Of a stretch of DNA of 64,000 bases, positions 1 to 9,195 are shown piece by piece. The notes under the pieces were generated by a model that was given only the letters and a program-made list of their open reading frames with translations, was not told the DNA's origin and made no database searches. The translations under genes were made by a program, and so were the position numbers. The stretch's first letter is position 1. Every line of letters starts with the position of its first letter. Source of the stretch: Buchnera aphidicola (Cinara kochiana kochiana) (lineage in GTDB: Bacteria; Pseudomonadota; Gammaproteobacteria; Enterobacterales; Enterobacteriaceae); NCBI RefSeq assembly GCF_900698905.1, contig NZ_LR217707.1, positions 248,001 to 312,000 on the forward strand. Reading direction: 5' to 3'.

Positions 1-114
1 ATTTAATCTTAATACAGTAGCTCCAGATTGTATCATTTTTTTTAAAACTTGCTTATCATCAGTTGAAGGTCCTAATGTAGCAACAATTTTTGTTCTTCTA
101 ATAAAATTAGTCAT
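1..114 (-). CDS. pykA: Pyruvate kinase, N-terminal fragment (cut by window edge)
   Basis: Only the first 38 codons lie in the window, read leftwards from an ATG at 114-112. The peptide begins MTNFIRRTKIVATLGPST, and the RRTKIVxTLGPxT segment is the conserved N-terminal strand of pyruvate kinase, closest to the PykA (type II) form. The enzyme converts PEP and ADP to pyruvate and ATP. It is divergent from zwf across a 414-bp spacer, the same arrangement as the pykA/zwf pair of E. coli. The rest of the gene lies outside the window, so completeness cannot be judged. Confidence 0.9.
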   Translation of the reverse strand, partial: MTNFIRRTKIVATLGPSTDDKQVLKKMIQSGATVLRLN

Positions 115-528
115 TTAATACTTCCTTAAATACATATATATTATATATAATTGTTTTTAGTAGAATAATTATTCTAATTAAAATATAAAAACACTATGCC
201 ATGATAATATCAATAATTTTATTTGTACTACAATATATTAATATATATAAAATTTACCATTAACTAAAATTATTATTTTTTATATATATGTTATATACTC
301 CATTATACATATTGTTTTATAACATTCATTACATATATAAAATAATTTTCTAATTAATAAATTAATTTTGTATATTTACAAAAAACAAAAATATATCTTT
401 AAATTTTAAAAATTTTTAATTATAAATATTCGAATTAATATCAATGAATATAATTTATGTATAATTCATGTATTATTTTATTCATAATAAATTTATATTA
501 TATAAATATTACAATAATAAGGTCTATC
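115..528. other. Non-coding spacer between divergent pykA and zwf
   Basis: 414 bp of very AT-rich sequence with no supported gene. It must carry the divergent promoters of pykA and zwf, but TATAAT-like strings are so common here that I cannot single out one. An in-frame ATG at 457 precedes zwf but has no homology behind it. Confidence 0.6.
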
Positions 529-1995
529 ATGACGTCAAAAAAAAAAAATTATAATTTATTTATCTTTGGCACTAAAGGTGATTTAGTTCAAAGAAAAATA
601 TTTTCAGCTTTATATCGATTAGAAAAAAAAAATAAACTTACAAATAATGTACAAATTATCGGTATTAGTCGCTCTAGTTCTAGTAATAAGGAGTATATAA
701 ATATTATTTATAATGCCTTAAAAAAATTCTTAAATGAAACTATAAAATTATCTGTATGGAATAAATTTAAAAAACGTTTTATCTTTTGTAAAATAAATAT
801 CAATAAAATTCAAAATTTTAAAAAATTAATTGTTTTTATTAAAAACAAATATGATATTTTAATTCATTATTTTGCAGTATCATCTGATATGTTCGTAAAA
901 ATCTGTAAGGGATTAGCCTCTATCCAGTGTAACAAAGATAACTCTAAAATTATTATAGAAAAACCAATTGGAAAATCGTTAAATACATTCTATGATATTA
1001 ATCAATCTATTAAAAAATATTTTTCTGAAAAACAAATATTTCGTATTGATCACTATTTAGGTAAAGAAGCAATATTAAATCTTATTTCATTAAAATTCGC
1101 TAATCCATTATTTTACAATATTTTGAATAAAGATTATGTAGATCATGTACAAATTACCTTATCAGAAAGTATCGGAATAGAAAATCGATGGAATTATTTT
1201 GATCAAACTGGACAAATTATAGATATGGTACAAAATCATATTTTGCAAATTATTTCTATTTTTGCAATGAATACCCCCAAATCACTACATAAAAATCATA
1301 TTTACGACGAAAAAATAAAAATTTTAAAATCTTTGCGTAATATTAATAAAAATAATATACATAAATATGTATCATTAGGACAATATTCTAAAGGAATTAT
1401 TAATAATCAACCTGTGCTCGATTATTTACATGAAAATAAAGCTCAAAAAAATAGTATTACTGAAACATTTGTTGCTATGAAACTATATTTAGATACCAAA
1501 ATATGGAAAAATGTTCCTTTTTATATTCGAACAGGAAAAAGATTAAAGAAAAAATGTTCAAAAATTGTTATTTTTTTAAAAAAAACAAAAAATATGCTTT
1601 TTAATAATATACAGTCACAAGATAAATTAAATCGTATTACTGTAGACTTACAGTCAACTTCTAAAATCGCTATAAAATTATTTAATAAAATTCCTAAATT
1701 AGATTCAAGCTTTAAACTAAAACCTTTAGAGTTATCTTATGATTATAAAAAATTTTTTCCACACCACTACATACCTGAAGAATATGAACGATTATTAACT
1801 GAAATCATGCAAAATAACAAATTCTTGTTTGTTCATCAAAAAGAAATTATATATTCTTGGAAATGGATTGATCCAATTATACAAGCATATCAAGAATATC
1901 CGTCTCTATTGCAATATTATTCTGCAGGTACTTGGGGACCAGAATCATCTCATAAATTAATACAGCAAGATAATAAAAATTGGGATAATCATTAA
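529..1995 (+). CDS. zwf: Glucose-6-phosphate 1-dehydrogenase
   Basis: Oxidises glucose-6-phosphate to 6-phosphogluconolactone and makes NADPH, the entry to the oxidative pentose phosphate pathway in the cytosol. The N-terminal nucleotide-binding motif appears as FIFGTKGDL (about residues 12-20). The substrate-binding motif RIDHYLGK is intact at about residues 172-179. The C-terminus ends in YSAGTWGPESS, as in Zwf. From the ATG at 529 the protein is 488 aa, against 491 in E. coli. That start is preceded by an AAGG-type ribosome site at about 519-522. The in-frame ATG at 457 would add 24 hydrophobic residues with no counterpart in the family, so I reject it. rpiA later in the window acts in the same pathway. 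Confidence 0.96.
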   Translation: MTSKKKNYNLFIFGTKGDLVQRKIFSALYRLEKKNKLTNNVQIIGISRSSSSNKEYINIIYNALKKFLNETIKLSVWNKFKKRFIFCKININKIQNFKKLIVFIKNKYDILIHYFAVSSDMFVKICKGLASIQCNKDNSKIIIEKPIGKSLNTFYDINQSIKKYFSEKQIFRIDHYLGKEAILNLISLKFANPLFYNILNKDYVDHVQITLSESIGIENRWNYFDQTGQIIDMVQNHILQIISIFAMNTPKSLHKNHIYDEKIKILKSLRNINKNNIHKYVSLGQYSKGIINNQPVLDYLHENKAQKNSITETFVAMKLYLDTKIWKNVPFYIRTGKRLKKKCSKIVIFLKKTKNMLFNNIQSQDKLNRITVDLQSTSKIAIKLFNKIPKLDSSFKLKPLELSYDYKKFFPHHYIPEEYERLLTEIMQNNKFLFVHQKEIIYSWKWIDPIIQAYQEYPSLLQYYSAGTWGPESSHKLIQQDNKNWDNH

Positions 1996-3027
1996 TGGAA
2001 ATTTACAAACACATAAATAATAATTATTTATTATAATATTTTATATTTCTTTTGAAATAAAGATATTATTTAAAATTTTTATATCGTAAGTATATTGAAA
2101 GTTTTATAAAATATATAAATATTTTTATATTCTTTAATAATTTTTTTTAACATGTAATATAATACATGTTCTTGTATAATATAAATTAGTATTTATATTA
2201 ATAATTATAATTAAATTGGGATAATATATATCCTTTTAATATTAAAAAATTAATCAAAATAATTAATTTTTATTAAAAATATAATTAATAGTTATTATTA
2301 TTAAATTATTTTTTTTAATTAAATTTAAATATTTAAATAATTAATTTAAAATTATTAAATAAAAAATTAGAATTATATATTTAATAAAAACTAAATTATT
2401 ATCAATAATATGTAATATTTTAAATATTTAATTAAATATAATTTGTAAAATATTTATAAAATACATTAAAAATATTTATTTATCTGTTTTAATAAAAAAC
2501 AACTTGAATTATTAAATTGAATATCTATATAATTATTAAATAATAATAAAAAATTCTATATTAAGTATAGTTTTTATTTATTTAAATTATTTATTTTATC
2601 AATATAAACATATATATCAATGATTAATTATTAATAAAAAAAAATTTATTATTAATAATATATAATTTTACCGTATAAAATAAAAAATTTTTATTATATA
2701 AATGACACTCTTATTGATACATAAACTATAAATATTTATATATAGATAATATCTATATATAAATATTATAAATAATACAATTATTATTAATTGATATATA
2801 AAATTAATTTATATATATTAAATACTAATTTTATAAAAAATAATTTTTATTTTTAATAAATCATTTAATATAAAATATATTGTAATATATAAAATAATTT
2901 TTTAATAAAAATATTATATTTGCATTATTACAATAAAATCGATAAATTGTATATATTTAATAAACAAAAATATATACTTTTTAATTAATTTTAATGATAT
3001 TTAATATCTTTTTTGGAGTATTTTTTT
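1996..3027. other. 1.0-kb gene-free AT-rich desert after zwf
   Basis: About 1,030 bp almost entirely of A and T, with no open frame carrying recognisable protein and no tRNA. From memory, other Buchnera carry htpX and a small cold-shock gene (cspC) between zwf and the yoaE-like gene. Neither is detectable here, so this looks like fully eroded gene remains. No convincing hairpin terminator follows zwf. Confidence 0.6.
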
Positions 3028-4605
3028 ATGTATTTTTTTTTAGATCCATCTGCTTGGGCGGGTCTGTTTACATTAATATTTTTAGAAATAATTTTAAGTG
3101 TTGATAATATAATATTTATTGCTATTTTATCTAAAAAATTACCCTATAACCAACGTAATCAAGCAAGATATACTGGTTTAATATTAGCTTTATTTATGCG
3201 TTTTGGATTATTAATTATTGCATCACGATTAATAAATTTAACTAAACCTATAATAGTCAGTAAATTTTTCGTTTTTTCTATCAAAGAAATTTTATTATTA
3301 ATAGGAGGAATATTTTTATTTTTCAAATCAATATTTGAATTAATCAATAATATTAAAAATATTGATTCAAAATCTAAAACAAATAAAACAACACAAAATT
3401 TTTGGTATATAGTGTTTCAAATTGTAATATTAGATGCAATATTTTCTATTGACTCTATTATGATAGCCGTAGGAATGATAAATAATTTGCTAATTATGAT
3501 ATCTGCGGTTACTATTTCCACAATATTAATGATATTTTTATCTCAATTATTTATTAAATTTATTAATTCACAAAAAAATATAATAATTTTATGTTTAAGT
3601 TTACTATTAATGATTAGCTTACATTTAATTACAGAATCGCTAGGATTATATATCCCAAAAGAATATTTATATACAGCTATTATATTTTCTTTATTTGTTG
3701 AACTTATGAATCAAATAAGAATTAGAAATATAACTATTCAACAATCAAAAAAACCTTTTAGAAAAAAAATATCACATGCTATATTTAAAATAATTAAAGA
3801 AACTATTCCAAATAATCAAAATAAAGAAAAAAATTTAATTCCTTCCAAATATATTAAAAATAACAGTAAACTTTACTTAAAAAATACAAGTTATTCTAAA
3901 GAAATGCAGAATAAAGAAATCAATATTATTACTAATGCATTAAAATTAAGTAACTATTCAATTAATGATATTATGATTCCTAAAAAAGATATTGTATGGA
4001 TTGATATTACAAAAGATTATGAAAATATAAAAAATACTGTAGCAAATACTTCATATAGTACTCTACCAATATGTCAAAATAAATTAAACGAAATTATTGG
4101 TGTAGTTCCGACAAAAAAATTAATTAAAATTATTAATAATAATGAAGACATACATAATTTTGCAATACAGTATCCGCCAATAATTATTTTAGATATTTTA
4201 AATATAATAAATGTATTACATTTATTGCGTTATTCACAACACAACATGATTATAATCAGTAATGAATCCGGAATTATACAAGGTATAATAAAACCAGTAG
4301 ATGTATTTAAAAAAATTGTAGGAAAATTCTTAGATTCAAGTTATAAACCTGAAGTTATTATTAATAAAGATAATTGGATTGTGCAAGGTACTACGCATTT
4401 AAATAATTTAAGAAAAATATTAAATATTGATTTTATATCATCCAATAATAGCTGTAATTCAATAGCTGATTTTTTAATAAACAAACATAAAAAAATTCCT
4501 GTAACGGGAACAATTCTTTATTATAAATATTATTACTTTCATATACTAAAATCTAGTTCATATCAAATACTTTTAATAAAAATTACTAAACATAAAATAA
4601 TTTAA
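3028..4605 (+). CDS. yoaE: TerC/YoaE-type inner-membrane protein with CBS and CorC/HlyC domains
   Basis: A 525-aa integral membrane protein. The first ~230 residues form a TerC-like block of about seven hydrophobic segments, including the signature EIILSVDNIIFIAILSKKLP and a second acidic DAIFSIDSI motif. A linker follows, then a CBS-domain pair (about 300-425; NDIMIPKKDIVWID is a typical start) and a C-terminal CorC/HlyC domain. This architecture is that of E. coli YoaE/YegH (UPF0053). Function is not firmly known; metal-ion export or tolerance is suggested for relatives. The ATG at 3028 is chosen because GGAG at 3015-3018 is correctly spaced; a TTG at 3013 overlaps that ribosome site. The last ~25 residues diverge from the family. 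Confidence 0.85.
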   Translation: MYFFLDPSAWAGLFTLIFLEIILSVDNIIFIAILSKKLPYNQRNQARYTGLILALFMRFGLLIIASRLINLTKPIIVSKFFVFSIKEILLLIGGIFLFFKSIFELINNIKNIDSKSKTNKTTQNFWYIVFQIVILDAIFSIDSIMIAVGMINNLLIMISAVTISTILMIFLSQLFIKFINSQKNIIILCLSLLLMISLHLITESLGLYIPKEYLYTAIIFSLFVELMNQIRIRNITIQQSKKPFRKKISHAIFKIIKETIPNNQNKEKNLIPSKYIKNNSKLYLKNTSYSKEMQNKEINIITNALKLSNYSINDIMIPKKDIVWIDITKDYENIKNTVANTSYSTLPICQNKLNEIIGVVPTKKLIKIINNNEDIHNFAIQYPPIIILDILNIINVLHLLRYSQHNMIIISNESGIIQGIIKPVDVFKKIVGKFLDSSYKPEVIINKDNWIVQGTTHLNNLRKILNIDFISSNNSCNSIADFLINKHKKIPVTGTILYYKYYYFHILKSSSYQILLIKITKHKII

Positions 4606-4647
4606 AAATATTAATATTTATTAAATATCATAAGGATGACATTGAAT

Positions 4648-5322
4648 ATGAATTTTAACAACACAATTCTAGCTTTAGATACTACTTTATATTCTTCTTC
4701 TGTATCTTTATTACATCACGAAAAAACATATAGTTTATTTAAACTATGTGTTAAAAATCATGAAAATAAAATACTTAATATGATTAAAAAAATTCTAAAT
4801 AAAGCAAATATTACATTAAATAATATTGATTATATCACGTGTACAATAGGACCCGGAAGTTTTACTGGAATTAGAATATCTATAGGAATTTCGCAAACAA
4901 TATCTATTATTTACAGAATTCCTATTATTGGTTTTTCTACATTACAAATTTTGTCAGAACAGAGTTGGAAAATTAATAAAATAAAACGTGTTTTAATTGC
5001 AATTCAAATCTCTAAAAATCAAATCTTTTGGGCCAAATATATCAAAAATAAAATAGGTTTATGGGTTGGCGGATATACCGAAAAATTATTTAAAAATATT
5101 AACATAATTAAAAAAAAAATAATGAAATGTTCAGGCGTGTGGTCTGCAATTGGATTAAATATACATACAAAAAATTTAAAAAAATCTATTAAATTATTTT
5201 ATACACATATTACTACTCCACATTCTAAAGATATCATTTCTTGTGCTATAAAATATTTAAAATATTATAAATATTCCCCAATAACACAAATATATCCAAG
5301 ATATTTACATACAATACGTTAA
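4648..5322 (+). CDS. tsaB: tRNA threonylcarbamoyladenosine biosynthesis protein TsaB
   Basis: TsaB (YeaZ) is the pseudo-kinase partner of TsaD in making t6A at position 37 of ANN-decoding tRNAs. The N-terminus ILALDTTLYSSSVSLL matches the ASKHA fold start, and GPGSFTGIRIS (about residues 70-80) is the family signature. The length is 224 aa, against 231 in E. coli. The ATG at 4648 is preceded by TAAGGA at 4631-4636. An ATG at 4636 overlaps that site and is less likely. It lies 42 bp after the yoaE-like gene, and they are probably cotranscribed. It is convergent with minE. Confidence 0.9.
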   Translation: MNFNNTILALDTTLYSSSVSLLHHEKTYSLFKLCVKNHENKILNMIKKILNKANITLNNIDYITCTIGPGSFTGIRISIGISQTISIIYRIPIIGFSTLQILSEQSWKINKIKRVLIAIQISKNQIFWAKYIKNKIGLWVGGYTEKLFKNINIIKKKIMKCSGVWSAIGLNIHTKNLKKSIKLFYTHITTPHSKDIISCAIKYLKYYKYSPITQIYPRYLHTIR

Positions 5323-5350
5323 ATAATATAATTGTTAATTATATTATAAT

Positions 5351-5593
5351 TTAATATGAAGGAATATTAACTTTTAATACATAAATATTGTTATTTCGTC
5401 CTATATGAACCAATATTTTTTTTGGTTCAATGTTGACATACTTCGCAATTACTAATAATAAATCATTTTTTAATTGCGGAAAATAATGCGGTTCATATCC
5501 ACTTTTTTGTTTTTGCTGAATTACTATTTTTAATCTTTTTTTAGCTAAATTAGCTGTATATTTTTTTTTAGACAAAAATAGATCTAATAACAT
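5351..5593 (-). CDS. minE: Cell division topological specificity factor MinE
   Basis: MinE displaces MinD from the membrane and drives MinCD oscillation so that division occurs at mid-cell. The 80-aa product (88 in E. coli) keeps the N-terminal membrane-binding segment (LLDLFLSKKK), the MinD-activating helix (TANLAKKRLKIVIQQK) and the C-terminal topological domain (YFPQLKNDLLLVIAKYV). It starts 5 bp after the minD stop. Its AGGAG ribosome site overlaps the last codons of minD, so the two are translationally linked. It is last in a minC-minD-minE operon. Confidence 0.95.
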   Translation of the reverse strand: MLLDLFLSKKKYTANLAKKRLKIVIQQKQKSGYEPHYFPQLKNDLLLVIAKYVNIEPKKILVHIGRNNNIYVLKVNIPSY

Positions 5594-5598
5594 TATAT

Positions 5599-6411
5599 TT
5601 ATCTCCTAAATAACCATTGTAAAAAACTTTTTTTTTCCTCTAAAAGAAATCGAAACGGGACGTCAATCCCCAATAATCGTTGCACTGTATCGGAATATGC
5701 TTGTCCAGCAATAGACGTAGTGTCCAATATAACAGATAATCCTTGATTAGAAGATTTTAAAATAGAACAATCTTCCGGAATTACTCCAATTAAAGGGATT
5801 TGTAATATATCTATGACATCTTCCATACTTAACATATCACCCTTTTTTACTTTTTCTGAATTATATCTATTCAAAAGTAAATATTCTTTTATTGGGGTAT
5901 CATTATTTTCAGATCTTTTTGATTTAGATGATATTATCCCTAATATTCGATCAGCATCTCGAATAGATGAAATTTCTGGATTAGTTACGATAATAACTTC
6001 ATCAGAAAAATAAAATGAAAGAATTGCACCATTTTCTATACCAGCAGGGGAATCACAAATAATAAAATCAAAACCCATTTTTAAAAGTACATGTAACACT
6101 TGTTCTACTCCAGATTTTGTTAGGGAATCTTTATCTCTTGTTTGAGATGCTGGAAGTAAAAATAAATTTTTTATACGTCTATCTCGTATAAGAGCTTGGT
6201 TTAAAGTGGATTCTTTTTTAATTACATTAATAAAGTCATATACTACGCGACGTTCACAACCCATAATTAAATCTAAATTTCTTAATCCAATATCAAAATC
6301 AATTACTACGGTTTTTTTTCCGCATAACGCTAAACCAGTAGCAATAGAAGCGCTAGAAGTTGTTTTTCCAACACCTCCTTTACCAGAAGTAATAGTTATG
6401 ATTCGAGACAT
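5599..6411 (-). CDS. minD: Septum site-determining ATPase MinD
   Basis: A ParA/MinD-family ATPase that binds membrane in the ATP form, recruits MinC and is released by MinE. It is exactly the E. coli length (270 aa). The deviant Walker A motif GKGGVGKTTS is at residues 10-19 and switch-like FIICDSPAGIE near 117. The C-terminal amphipathic membrane-targeting helix is retained (EEKKSFLQWLFRR). It is one of the best conserved proteins in the window. It sits 37 bp after minC. Confidence 0.97.
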   Translation of the reverse strand: MSRIITITSGKGGVGKTTSSASIATGLALCGKKTVVIDFDIGLRNLDLIMGCERRVVYDFINVIKKESTLNQALIRDRRIKNLFLLPASQTRDKDSLTKSGVEQVLHVLLKMGFDFIICDSPAGIENGAILSFYFSDEVIIVTNPEISSIRDADRILGIISSKSKRSENNDTPIKEYLLLNRYNSEKVKKGDMLSMEDVIDILQIPLIGVIPEDCSILKSSNQGLSVILDTTSIAGQAYSDTVQRLLGIDVPFRFLLEEKKSFLQWLFRR

Positions 6412-6448
6412 ATAATTAATACCTTTATTTTATAAAATAAATAAATAT

Positions 6449-7171
6449 TTATTTTAAATTTTTAATAAATAAAATTTTTTTTATTAAACTAATTTCAACA
6501 CTTTTACCTAAAAACTTAATTGGTATTTGTTCAATAGTCAGATATTCTCCCGCAATAGCAATTAATTCTGCAAATAAAGATGTACAAAAAATTTTTCTAG
6601 TAACGTCTCCATTTACTCCCGCTAACACTCGACCTCGCATTACACCATATATATGGACATTACCACCTGATATTAATTCAGCACCTGAACTAACATTATT
6701 AGTAATTATTAAATCATTATATGGCGAATAAACTCGTTGACCAGAACGTATTATAGAGTCAATTATATCACTTTGATAAGATGATATCTGGGATAATGAT
6801 AAATGTATAGATTTTTTATTGTATTGATCACTATTAAAATTTTTATATAATTTTGATATTATGATTTTTGATTCAGATAAAATAGGTATTCCTGACTGTA
6901 AAATTATTTTTTTTAAATTTTTGTCTTTACAACCAATAATACCAATTAAAAACAAACCAACAGATAAAATAAAATTTTTTACATGAATCCAATCTAATGA
7001 ATAGAATAAATTTTCTATGTTTAGTACAACAGGTATATTTTTAAAAAAAGAAGGAGATTCTTGAATCTGTTGATATAAAAAATTTTTAAAAAAATCAAAT
7101 TTTATTTGATTTAAGCAAATCACCAAAATAGTGAAATTTTTTTTTTTAAAAGTTATTTGTTTATTTTTCAT
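6449..7171 (-). CDS. minC: Septum site-determining protein MinC
   Basis: Inhibitor of FtsZ polymerisation targeted by MinD. The C-terminal beta-helix domain is clear (about residues 140-235), including the MinD-contacting region SGGNVHIYGVMRGRVLAGVNG. The N-terminal FtsZ-inhibiting half (1-120) is much more divergent and Lys/Phe/Ile rich, but of normal length. The total is 240 aa, against 231 in E. coli. It is the first gene of the leftward min operon and is divergent from rsmC across 247 bp. Confidence 0.92.
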   Translation of the reverse strand: MKNKQITFKKKNFTILVICLNQIKFDFFKNFLYQQIQESPSFFKNIPVVLNIENLFYSLDWIHVKNFILSVGLFLIGIIGCKDKNLKKIILQSGIPILSESKIIISKLYKNFNSDQYNKKSIHLSLSQISSYQSDIIDSIIRSGQRVYSPYNDLIITNNVSSGAELISGGNVHIYGVMRGRVLAGVNGDVTRKIFCTSLFAELIAIAGEYLTIEQIPIKFLGKSVEISLIKKILFIKNLK

Positions 7172-7418
7172 ATTTTAACTCAGTTACTAATAAAATTATT
7201 ATAAATCAATTATTATTATAAATAAATATTTATATATCAAGATATGTATATTTCAATAATATTAATATAATTGTATAATCATACAATAAATAAAAAATTA
7301 ATATCTGTCAAAATAATTGCTCATATAATTTTTAATAAAAATAAATATTTTATTAAAAATTAAAAAATTAATTTCAAAAAAATCACTAAACTTTTTAATA
7401 ATTATATTATTAACAATA

Positions 7419-8450
7419 ATGAATAAAAAAAACAAAAAATATTTAAAAATCTCCAAAGAGCATAAATTATTAATAAAAAATTCTCAAATATTAGACAATA
7501 ACACTACTATTTTATCAGGATTCATTCCAGAAGATATATGTTATACAAATTTATTTAAAAAATTTATTATATATACTCAATATTATAATTTATATGAAAT
7601 AAAATCAAATACAATAAAAAAAAATATAATTTTTAATTATTACGATAATCCAAATAAAATATATAAATATCAACAATTAATTTATTTTTGGATAAAAGAC
7701 AAAAAAGAATCTCAGTTACAACTAACATATCTATTAAAATGTATCTCTAATAATTGTATTATATATGTAATTGGTAGAAAAAAAAGCGGAATTAATAGTA
7801 TTAATAAAATATTTTTTAATTATATTAAATTCAAAAAAATAGATTATGCTAGAAACTGCTGTTTATATCAAGGATATGTATTAAAAAAACCAAAATTTTT
7901 TTTTCAAAAATTTATAAAAAAATATATTTGGAAAAATACAATTATTTATAGTTTACCAGGAGTATTTGGATATAAAACAATAGATACAGGTAGCAAATTA
8001 TTAATATCAACATTTAATAAACGTATCAAAGGAAAATTATTAGATATAGGGTCCGGGACGGGAATTTTAGGTATTACATTAGCAATAAAAAATCCATTAA
8101 TAGATTTAACATTAATTGATATTTATAATTCAGCAATATGGTGTAGTAAAAAAAATTTAATTAAAAATCATGTTTCAGGAAGAGTACTATTTAGTAATAT
8201 TTATTCTAAAATAAAAGAAAATTATAATTTAATTATATCTAACCCCCCTTTTCATGATCATTTGAATATTAATTTAAATACAATCACTAACATAATAAAA
8301 AACGCAAAAAATTATTTAAAAAAAAAAGGTGAATTACGTATCGTGATTAGTTCTTTTATATCATGTAATTATATTTTTAAAAAATATAATATAAATTATA
8401 GTATTTTATTAAAAACATATGATTATAAAATATATCAAATAATTAAATAA
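7419..8450 (+). CDS. rsmC: 16S rRNA (guanine1207-N2)-methyltransferase RsmC
   Basis: Methylates G1207 of 16S rRNA in the 30S subunit. The 343-aa length equals that of E. coli RsmC. The C-terminal SAM-dependent domain shows the glycine motif LLDIGSGTGILG (about 207-218) and the catalytic motif SNPPFHDH (about 272-279). The N-terminal half is a degenerate methyltransferase-like domain, as in the family, and is highly diverged here. No clear Shine-Dalgarno precedes the ATG at 7419. It ends 15 bp before the oppositely oriented tRNA cluster. Confidence 0.9.
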   Translation: MNKKNKKYLKISKEHKLLIKNSQILDNNTTILSGFIPEDICYTNLFKKFIIYTQYYNLYEIKSNTIKKNIIFNYYDNPNKIYKYQQLIYFWIKDKKESQLQLTYLLKCISNNCIIYVIGRKKSGINSINKIFFNYIKFKKIDYARNCCLYQGYVLKKPKFFFQKFIKKYIWKNTIIYSLPGVFGYKTIDTGSKLLISTFNKRIKGKLLDIGSGTGILGITLAIKNPLIDLTLIDIYNSAIWCSKKNLIKNHVSGRVLFSNIYSKIKENYNLIISNPPFHDHLNINLNTITNIIKNAKNYLKKKGELRIVISSFISCNYIFKKYNINYSILLKTYDYKIYQIIK

Positions 8451-8465
8451 AATAATTAATACTTT

Positions 8466-8550
8466 TACCCGGAGCGGGACTTGAACCCGCAAAGCCATAA
8501 AAGCCGAGGGATTTTAAGTCCCTTGTGTCTACCGATTTCACCACCCGGGC
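8466..8550 (-). tRNA. tRNA-Leu (UAA)
   Basis: Cloverleaf of about 85 nt with acceptor GCCCGGG/CCGGGT, a long variable arm and the anticodon loop CTTAAAA, giving UAA. The discriminator is A73, the leucine identity base, and CCA is not encoded. It is last in a leftward Ser-Cys-Leu cluster. Cys followed by Leu(UAA) matches the cysT-leuZ order of E. coli; the glyW that precedes them there is absent here. Confidence 0.96.
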
Positions 8551-8594
8551 AATAAATTATTATTAAAAAAAACAATAACATTAAACTGTACTGA

Positions 8595-8665
8595 AGGCGC
8601 GTCCCGGAATTGAACCGGGTTACACGGATTTGCAATCCGCTACATCACCAATCTGTCAACGCGCC
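8595..8665 (-). tRNA. tRNA-Cys (GCA)
   Basis: 71-nt cloverleaf with acceptor GGCGCGT/ACGCGCC, anticodon GCA in GATTGCAAATC and discriminator U73, the cysteine identity base. No encoded CCA. It is the middle gene of the leftward Ser-Cys-Leu cluster. Confidence 0.96.
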
Positions 8666-8689
8666 ATATTAAATATATGTAGATTAAAT

Positions 8690-8774
8690 TGGAGGAAGAG
8701 GGATTCGAACTCTCGGATAATTTCTCATCGACGGTTTTCAAGACCGCTGCCTTAAACCACTCAGCCATTCCTCC
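8690..8774 (-). tRNA. tRNA-Ser (UGA) with A73
   Basis: Cloverleaf of about 85 nt with acceptor GGAGGAA/TTCCTCC, a long variable arm and the anticodon loop CTTGAAA, giving UGA. The base following the acceptor stem is A on the tRNA strand (T at 8690 on the + strand). Serine tRNAs of E. coli carry G73. CCA is not encoded. Confidence 0.94.
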
Positions 8775-9195
8775 TAATATGAATATATCAAAATATATTA
8801 TACTAAGAACTAAAAAAAAAGTAAAGTAATTCAAAAACGTTTTTTTAAAACTACATATATTTAATATTAATTTATATATATATTTTAATTAATAATTGTT
8901 TAATATACAATAAATAATTGCTAATTAATAATGACTAACTTTTATTTAAGTATTTAAGAATTCAAATATTGTTAATAAATATATTATTAAAAAAAATTTA
9001 TCATATATATTCATTGTAGAATTAATAGTAATTAAAAAATTTTATCTTTTTAATAATAAAATTCTATTATTTTATATATGTAGTTTATGATATATATTTA
9101 TATATAATTTGAAATTAGTTAAATAAAAAATATTATTTTTATATTTTTAATTTTCTATCAAGCTTCTATATATAGAATAATTCTATATTACTTTT
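8775..9195. other. Gene-free spacer upstream of the tRNA cluster, downstream of ompA
   Basis: 421 bp without a supported gene. It must hold the promoter of the leftward tRNA cluster and the end of the ompA-like transcript. An OmpA C-terminal domain would need roughly this much DNA, so the spacer may be its eroded remnant, but no residual reading frame is visible. Confidence 0.5.

Noticed and set aside
457-528. Upstream in-frame ATG giving zwf a 24-residue hydrophobic N-terminal extension
   Set aside because: The extension has no counterpart in Zwf proteins, and a good ribosome site precedes the ATG at 529.
4636-4647. Earlier ATG for tsaB
   Set aside because: It overlaps the TAAGGA ribosome site that is correctly spaced for the ATG at 4648, and family homology begins after the latter.
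8640-8834. 64-aa minus-strand ORF
   Set aside because: It covers the tRNA-Ser and tRNA-Cys genes; the open frame is a by-product of tRNA sequence.
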